Shown in pieces: positions 59,512-64,000 of a stretch of DNA of 64,000 nucleotides. The notes beneath the pieces are model-generated. The model was not told the DNA's origin and ran no database searches. It worked only from the letters and a program-made list of their open reading frames with translations. Each line of letters opens with the position of its first letter. The stretch's first letter is position 1. This DNA is from CAYMEK01 sp964389305 (GTDB lineage: Bacteria > Spirochaetota > Spirochaetia > SZUA-6 > DRHE01), in NCBI GenBank assembly GCA_964389305.1, contig CAYMEK010000001.1:193504-257503 (forward strand), given 5' to 3'. The translations under genes and the position numbers were made by a program.

Positions 59512-61413
59512 TCAGAGAATCAGGTTGAGCAGCGAGCCGACCCCCAGGACCGAAAGCAGCATTACTCCCACGGATTTCAGGCCGTCCCGCAGACCCAGCT
59601 CGCGGAACAGCACGACGAAGGTGGCCAGGCAGGGGAAAAACATGCTCAGCAATACGCTGCCGATCACCAACTGCTTCGTGCTGAGCTGGAGGGGTACAAA
59701 CAGCCCCAGCGCGACGTCCTTGCGCAGGACCCCGACCATGAGCGGAACGATGGACTGCTCGGGCATACCCCACAGCCGGGTGACCACCGGCGCGGCCAGC
59801 CGAGCCACTGCCTCGAACGCCTGGAGCTGGTAGAGGACGTTTACTACCACCACTGCAGCTATAATGATCGGCAGCGCTTCGCGCAAGAATCCGGAAATGC
59901 GGATCCACATCTTGGCCAGGATGGCCCTGGCGGCGGGCAGACGATAGGGGGGGATCTCGATCAGCAGCTCCGGTCGGAAATGCCTGTAGGTGAAGCGCAG
60001 GATCAGGCTGATCAGGATCCAGACGGCAAACAGGGTTCCGTATACCAGAAGAACCGGGCCTACGCCGCGACTGCCTACGATCCCCACGATCATGGCCTGC
60101 AGAGCGGCGCAGGGTACGGCGATGGAGATCAGGGTGGCGGTGACAAAGCGTTGCCGCCGCGTTTCCAGGATGCGGGTGGCCATGATGCCAGGCACGTTGC
60201 AGCCCAGGCCGAGGAGGGTGGGGATGATGGCGTAGCCGTGCAGGCCCAGGTGGTGCATGAAGTTATCCAGAAAAACGGCCAGCCGCGGCAGGTAGCCGCT
60301 GTCTTCCAGCAGGGCGAGGACGAAGTAGAAGCTAAGCAGATACGGCAGCACCACACCCAGGGGGATGAACAGCCCCGAGGTGAGCATGCCGAAGGACTGC
60401 TCGAAGTCGATTCGCCCGTCTACCAGCGTGCCGATCGCCAGGCGATGCAGGAAGCCTCCGGGACCCAGAGCTTCGGACAGGCGCGCCAGCAGGGGTGCCA
60501 GCACCCGTTCGAAAAGAAGCTCTGTTCCGAAGGGAACCTCCAGCCACGGCTCGCCAACGATCCCGATTCCTCCCCCGATCAGGAACTCCCCGATCAGGCG
60601 AATCAGGGAGAAGGAAGCCGCCAGAACCAGCAGGGCGACGAAGCTGCCCCATACGGGATGGATGCTCAGCTCCTCCAGACGCTCGCCGAAGCTGTGGTGG
60701 TGATGGACGATGCTCTGTACTTCCTGCACCGACTCGCCCACGCGTTGCCAGATCCGTTTGTAATCGAAGGCGGGGTGTCCCGCCCGGGAAGCGGCCGCCG
60801 CTTCTTCGCCTTGAAGCAGGCAGGAATGGCGGTACGGCTGACCTGCCTGCTCGTCTCTACGTTTTCCGTTTTCGGGAACGGAGAGGGCCGCGTCGACCAG
60901 CCTGCGTACACCCTCCCCGCTGCGGGCCACTACCGGGATCACCGGCACTCCCAGGCGCGCGGCCAGGCGCTCCGCATCGATGCTGATCCCCCGATGGCGG
61001 GCCTCGTCGCTCATGTTCAAGGCAACCACCAGGGCCTTGCCCAGAGCGAGTAGTTCGAAGGTGAGCGGCAGGTGCCGCTCCAGGTGAGTTGCGTCCACCA
61101 CGTTTATGATCCGCCGGGCACCGTCTATCAGATCCAGGGTAACCCTGGCTGCCTCGTCGGATGGCTCCAGAGAGTAGGTTCCGGGAGCGTCGGTCAGCAG
61201 GTAATTCGCTCCGCCAGCGCGCATCCTGCCCCTGGTATAAGAAACGGTGGTACCCGGGTAGTTGGAGGCGATGGTGCGTACCCCGGTCAGTCGGGAAAAC
61301 AGTACGCTCTTGCCGACGTTGGGTTGACCGACCAGGAGGATATCGCTTTCCATCCGAGGACCGGTCCTGCTAAGGACTGTCCGCTCGCCCCGCTTTATCC
61401 TGTTCATTCTCAA
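59512..61413 (-). CDS. feoB: Ferrous iron transporter FeoB
   Basis: The 633-aa protein imports Fe2+. The N-terminal G domain has GQPNVGKS (29-36), YPGTTVS, DAPGTYSL and NMSD; a GDI-like helical region and about eight to ten membrane helices follow, with the gate-type LGLGCNVPGIMATRIL. Length is in the lower range for FeoB (often 650-770). It follows feoA by two bases. ATG at 61413 is used; an ATG 20 codons later (MESDILLVG) is the alternative. Confidence 0.95.
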   Translation of the reverse strand: MRMNRIKRGERTVLSRTGPRMESDILLVGQPNVGKSVLFSRLTGVRTIASNYPGTTVSYTRGRMRAGGANYLLTDAPGTYSLEPSDEAARVTLDLIDGARRIINVVDATHLERHLPLTFELLALGKALVVALNMSDEARHRGISIDAERLAARLGVPVIPVVARSGEGVRRLVDAALSVPENGKRRDEQAGQPYRHSCLLQGEEAAAASRAGHPAFDYKRIWQRVGESVQEVQSIVHHHHSFGERLEELSIHPVWGSFVALLVLAASFSLIRLIGEFLIGGGIGIVGEPWLEVPFGTELLFERVLAPLLARLSEALGPGGFLHRLAIGTLVDGRIDFEQSFGMLTSGLFIPLGVVLPYLLSFYFVLALLEDSGYLPRLAVFLDNFMHHLGLHGYAIIPTLLGLGCNVPGIMATRILETRRQRFVTATLISIAVPCAALQAMIVGIVGSRGVGPVLLVYGTLFAVWILISLILRFTYRHFRPELLIEIPPYRLPAARAILAKMWIRISGFLREALPIIIAAVVVVNVLYQLQAFEAVARLAAPVVTRLWGMPEQSIVPLMVGVLRKDVALGLFVPLQLSTKQLVIGSVLLSMFFPCLATFVVLFRELGLRDGLKSVGVMLLSVLGVGSLLNLIL

Positions 61414-61415
61414 GC

Positions 61416-61658
61416 CTACCTGCCCCTGGTGTTTGCCCGGACCAGTATTCTGCGAGCCATCCCCCGGCCGATCGCCACCTGGGCCCTGTTGACCAGGACG
61501 ACCACCGGTCCTCCCCAGGCCAGGGCGGAAAGCTTGCGCACCACCTGCCCCTCGTTTAGACCGAGCCGGCGCAGCCGCATCTGCATACCCCTGCCCCCCT
61601 GGATGCCTATAATCAACCCTTCTGCGCCTTTAGGTAGATCCGTGAGATATCTTTCCAT
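61416..61658 (-). CDS. feoA: FeoA
   Basis: This 80-aa SH3-like protein has LTDLPKGAEGLIIGIQGG, RLRRLGLNEGQVVRKL and VNRAQVAIGRGMARRI, the FeoA pattern. It supports FeoB at the membrane. Its start overlaps the regulator gene by 29 bases and its stop is two bases from feoB, so dtxR, feoA and feoB form one transcript. Confidence 0.93.
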   Translation of the reverse strand: MERYLTDLPKGAEGLIIGIQGGRGMQMRLRRLGLNEGQVVRKLSALAWGGPVVVLVNRAQVAIGRGMARRILVRANTRGR

Positions 61659-62166
61659 GCTCGCCTCGCGTTTGCCGTATTCTCAACAGGCATTCCTCGA
61701 TGCAGTGCTCACATTCCTTGAGAGAGTCAGGCCGGTGGCAGAAATAGCCGGTACTTTCGATCCAGTGAATGTCGATCCGAGGGCACACACGGATGAAGGC
61801 TACGAATTTAATCAGACGTTCCAGTACGATCTGCGAAACTGCATGCTCCATCCCGCAGGCGTTTTTTTCTGCGATTTCTTCCCCTACACCCAGAATCCGG
61901 GAGAAAAAATCCTTCAGAACCTCGTGCCGTTGTACGACACGCTCTGCGGCCCTCTTGCCCTCCGTGGTCAAGGTGACGATATCGTAAGGGGCGTAGTTGA
62001 CCAGGTTCCTCTGCGCCAGGGAGTGCAACGCCCCCGTCACCGAAGAGCGATTCACGCCCAGCCTTTCGGCAATGTCTTTACCCCGGGCGGCTCCCTTGGC
62101 CCGCACGATGTGGTGTATCGCCTCCAGGTAGTCTTCCAGGCTCTCGCTCAGTGATTTGGCACTCAT
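61630..62166 (-). CDS. DtxR-family iron regulator of the feo operon
   Basis: The 178-aa protein has the DtxR winged helix (SLEDYLEAIHHIVRAKGAAR, LGVNRSSVTGALHSLAQRNL) and a metal-binding half with EKNACGMEHAVSQ. Its C-terminal end carries HRPDSLKECEHCIEE, a Cys pair that may add a metal site. It probably represses its own feo operon with Fe2+ or Mn2+. I chose the ATG at 62166 (MSAKSLSES) because the DtxR homology starts there; upstream in-frame codons overlap the promoter. Confidence 0.9.
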   Translation of the reverse strand: MSAKSLSESLEDYLEAIHHIVRAKGAARGKDIAERLGVNRSSVTGALHSLAQRNLVNYAPYDIVTLTTEGKRAAERVVQRHEVLKDFFSRILGVGEEIAEKNACGMEHAVSQIVLERLIKFVAFIRVCPRIDIHWIESTGYFCHRPDSLKECEHCIEECLLRIRQTRGEHGKISHGST

Positions 62167-62185
62167 TTGTTTCGGCCCACCAAAC

Positions 62186-62214
62186 ATTATACGGCATGGC
62201 GAAATCAATTTCAA
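62186..62214 (-). promoter_or_regulatory. feo operon promoter with overlapping palindrome
   Basis: On the minus strand TTGAAA (62209-62214) and TATAAT (62186-62191) are 17 bases apart. GAAATCAATTTC at 62201-62212, an inverted GAAAT pair, overlaps the -35 box and could be the site of the DtxR-type regulator. Confidence 0.7.
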
Positions 62215-62359
62215 CTAGATTGTCTTGTTTATTTAGCCTTTTTGAGGGGTGGAAATCGTGGAAAAACGGGTATCCGCGCCCATCCGCAGGGGCCGGAAAG
62301 AAACGGTTCGGGGACCATCCCGTAGATCGGCGGGCGGTACGCTGGAGAAGTTGTTCCGC

Positions 62360-62617
62360 CTATTTGTCGCAAGGACGGGTTTCGCAGGGCGTATCGCGGC
62401 CGCAGCAAGGTTTTTCGCGGCCGCAGCCTGCAGCAGGGATCCGGGAGTCGGTGCTGGAAAATCCCGATCCTTTGAAGATGACGGCGGCTCCGGCCCCGAT
62501 GATCCTCTGGACCGGGCCGCCGCAGTTGGGACAAACCCTTATCGGATCTGCCGATATGCTTTGAAATCGCTCGAAACGATGTCCGCATGTCTTACACTTG
62601 TACTCATAGGTGGGCAT
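62360..62617 (-). CDS. FmdB-family zinc-ribbon protein
   Basis: This 85-aa protein has the FmdB opening MPTYEYKCKTCGHRFERFQS and CPNCGG, a zinc ribbon, then a hinge and a Cys-rich tail CGREKPCC with CETRPC. The family is named after a presumed regulator of molybdenum formylmethanofuran dehydrogenase; its function is not known. It is the last gene behind two NifX-family genes and probably belongs to their transcript. Confidence 0.88.
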   Translation of the reverse strand: MPTYEYKCKTCGHRFERFQSISADPIRVCPNCGGPVQRIIGAGAAVIFKGSGFSSTDSRIPAAGCGREKPCCGRDTPCETRPCDK

Positions 62618-62663
62618 GCTCTGCTCCTCCGGCCGCGGCGCTCTCTGCGGGACGTAACGCGCT

Positions 62664-63326
62664 TCAATCGCGGTCGTTCTTCTTCTTCTGCTGTATCTCT
62701 TGCATTTTTCTTTCGATCTGCTTTAACTGCTTTTCGAGGGCTTGAGCCTGCTGTCTGAGCGCATCCAGCTCCTCGTCCGCAGCCGGCGGGGAGGGCATCC
62801 CGGATGGCCCGGCTCCTGCAGCCGGTCCCGCCTGGCTGCGGCCGCCGCCCATCCGCGTTCCCCGACCCGTTCCCTTCCCTCCGCCTATTCCTCTTGCCCT
62901 GCCCATTCCCATGCCCCGGCCTAATCCGGCGGGTCCCGCGGTGGTTGAAGCGCCGGGAGCGAAGCCTGCGCCGAAATGGCTTTCTACGTTGGGCCCCTGT
63001 ATCGATTCGAACGACCCGGAGCGGAAGCTCTCCACCGCTTGCCGAACGGTTCCGTAACATCCGGTAATCACCTGGATACCGGCCGCCTCGAGCGTCCGGT
63101 AGGCATTGGGACCGCAGTTGCCGGTAAGCACGTATTTGACCTGCTTCTCGTCCATAAATCGGGCGGACTGAATGCCGGCTCCACCGCCGAGGGTGATGTT
63201 TTGGTTCTCCAGGGCTTCGAATTCAAGATCATCCGTTTCCACCAGGAGAAAAAAACGGCATCGCCCGAAACGGGGATCGATTTCCGAGTCTAACGATGTT
63301 CCTGTTGAAGTTACTGCAATTTTCAT
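62664..63326 (-). CDS. NifX-family protein fused to a DUF5320-like tail
   Basis: This 220-aa protein has a NifX domain (1-115: MKIAVTSTGTSLDSEIDPRF, GGGAGIQSARFMDEKQVKYV, TGNCGPNAYRTLEAAGI), then a Gly/Arg-rich stretch (about 130-175, GLGRGMGMGRARG) and a coiled coil (about 185-217, EELDALRQQAQALEKQLKQI). The tail mirrors DUF5320 copy 1 at 49.7 kb in layout. GGAGG precedes the ATG. It lies between another NifX gene and the FmdB gene. Confidence 0.87.
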   Translation of the reverse strand: MKIAVTSTGTSLDSEIDPRFGRCRFFLLVETDDLEFEALENQNITLGGGAGIQSARFMDEKQVKYVLTGNCGPNAYRTLEAAGIQVITGCYGTVRQAVESFRSGSFESIQGPNVESHFGAGFAPGASTTAGPAGLGRGMGMGRARGIGGGKGTGRGTRMGGGRSQAGPAAGAGPSGMPSPPAADEELDALRQQAQALEKQLKQIERKMQEIQQKKKNDRD

Positions 63327-63382
63327 AAGCCTCCAGCCTTTCGTAGTTATTTATCAACTATGACATCTAAAGATGCAGTTCA

Positions 63383-63766
63383 TCATGAGCGCGGGTCTCG
63401 ATCGCCTTGGCTGCTCCTGCTTCGTCGCCGCTTGCCGCATCCCGGCATGAGAAACGTAGTCCCCTTCAGCCGCCCGCTTCGAAAAGCTTCGAGCACCTCC
63501 TCGACCTCCCCGCAGGTAAAGGGGATCACCTGGATACCCAGGGCGGTCAACGTCATTTCCATCGGCCGGGAGATCGCCCCACAGATCAGAACCCGCGTTC
63601 CGCAGTCTTTTAGAGCTCTGGCTCGTTCCATTGGCTGCGTGCCTTTTATCGATACCACCTCCGACCGTCTCTCTTTTCCCGGCCGTATCTCGCTCACCAA
63701 GATCTCATTCGCCACATCGAAAACAGGAGAGACCCGATCTTGCCATTGGGCAATGGCGACCTTCAT
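63383..63766 (-). CDS. NifX-family protein, first gene behind a sigma-54 promoter
   Basis: The 127-aa protein shows MKVAIAQWQDRVSPVFDVAN, TRVLICGAISRPMEMTLTAL and IQVIPFTCGEVEEVLEAFRS, a NifX-type domain, then a short tail with MPGCGKRRR. The ATG at 63766 fits the family start; the longer frame covers the promoter. No ribosome site is present, and the sigma-54 promoter predicts a start one base before the ATG. A CGEVEEVL and a CG pair could contact a metal cluster. Confidence 0.87.
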   Translation of the reverse strand: MKVAIAQWQDRVSPVFDVANEILVSEIRPGKERRSEVVSIKGTQPMERARALKDCGTRVLICGAISRPMEMTLTALGIQVIPFTCGEVEEVLEAFRSGRLKGTTFLMPGCGKRRRSRSSQGDRDPRS

Positions 63767-63777
63767 GACACAAGAAA

Positions 63778-63793
63778 TGCAAAGAACATGCCA
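63778..63793 (-). promoter_or_regulatory. Sigma-54 (-24/-12) promoter of the nifX-nifX-fmdB unit
   Basis: On the minus strand TGGCATG-N4-TTGCA places GG at 63791-63792 and GC at 63779-63780 with ten bases between them, a nearly ideal sigma-54 promoter. Counting from C at -12 puts +1 at 63767. Confidence 0.85.
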
Positions 63794-63881
63794 GGAATCA
63801 GGCACCGAAGAACGGTCTTTTAATTCTATGCATAAAAAAGAATTGGGTCAAATACGCGCAGGAAACATTCATCCGCGTGAT

Positions 63882-63925
63882 TGCACTGTGCAACCACCTG
63901 CACTCAGATTGTCGTGCAAATTGCA
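63882..63925. promoter_or_regulatory. Paired activator sites TGCA-N3-TGCA
   Basis: TGCACTGTGCA (63882-63892) and TGCAAATTGCA (63915-63925) lie 33 bases apart, that is three helical turns, and are centred about 120 and 153 bases upstream of the sigma-54 start. This is the usual place for enhancer-binding sites. The same motif and spacing occur before the activator gene at 50947-50990. Nothing coding was seen from 63767 to 64000. Confidence 0.7.
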
Positions 63926-64000
63926 CGTACAGCTGCCAGCGGCTGACCGCCTTGTCAGATGTTGAAAGTCCGAAGGATTTTTCACCGATTGATCCTTCGG

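Noticed and set aside
59407..61053. 548-codon plus-strand frame opposite feoB
   Set aside because: It is Gln/Gly/Asp-rich shadow translation of feoB without recognisable domains.

Overview
This window comes from a GC-rich, strictly anaerobic bacterium with a Wood-Ljungdahl-type metabolism. The supporting genes are an oxygen-sensitive class III ribonucleotide reductase, an A-type flavoprotein, a rubrerythrin-like protein, FeoAB, nickel uptake, the CO dehydrogenase accessory proteins CooC and CooT, and a 13 kb operon of HdrA/HdrC-, MvhD-, Flx- and MetVF-type electron-transfer genes. TTG and GTG starts are common and several promoters sit unusually close to start codons. I cannot fix the phylum from the sequence. 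No rRNA, tRNA, CRISPR array or insertion sequence was seen.

Layout. 0-3.4 kb: the start of a flavodiiron protein, DUF167, aat, a D-lyxose-isomerase-like gene, a membrane protein and a Fur-family regulator. 3.4-8.8 kb: a Fur-flanked metal or cofactor ABC transporter, sirtuin, nitroreductase and a drug/metabolite-type transporter. 8.8-14.3 kb: a cyclophilin-FKBP fusion, MgtC, and nrdR-nrdD-nrdG under an NrdR-box promoter. 14.3-29.5 kb: mostly housekeeping (gph, PadR-HAAS pair, clpB, fixCX, serine acetyltransferase, an ECF sigma unit, valS), plus a bacterial cereblon-type CULT protein and an RmuC-like coiled-coil protein. 29.6-34.5 kb: a 67-aa zinc protein, adenosine deaminase operon, a Na+/solute symporter behind a terminator-ended leader RNA, and a rubrerythrin.

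34.5-47.8 kb is one minus-strand operon: two HdrA-like proteins, MvhD, MetV, MetF, HdrC, a 1484-aa HdrA with a glutamate-synthase/NfnB-like module inserted, FlxD, FlxC, FlxB and FlxA. HdrB is absent. The gene set suggests a complex joining NAD(P)H, ferredoxin and methylenetetrahydrofolate by flavin-based electron bifurcation.

48-64 kb is a metal-handling island. It holds nickel uptake (NicO plus DUF1007), an Orange-Protein-like set (DUF134, two DUF5320 paralogues, a sigma-54 activator, three NifX-family proteins), cooC-cooT-DUF1638 with a DtxR-type regulator, an unusual operon of a DUF4213/DUF364 chelation protein, a split permease, NifX and PTS enzyme I, a DUF169 protein, and dtxR-feoA-feoB. 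A TGCA-N3-TGCA motif recurs upstream of the sigma-54 activator, a sigma-54-promoted nifX gene and the DUF169 gene, which suggests a shared regulon.
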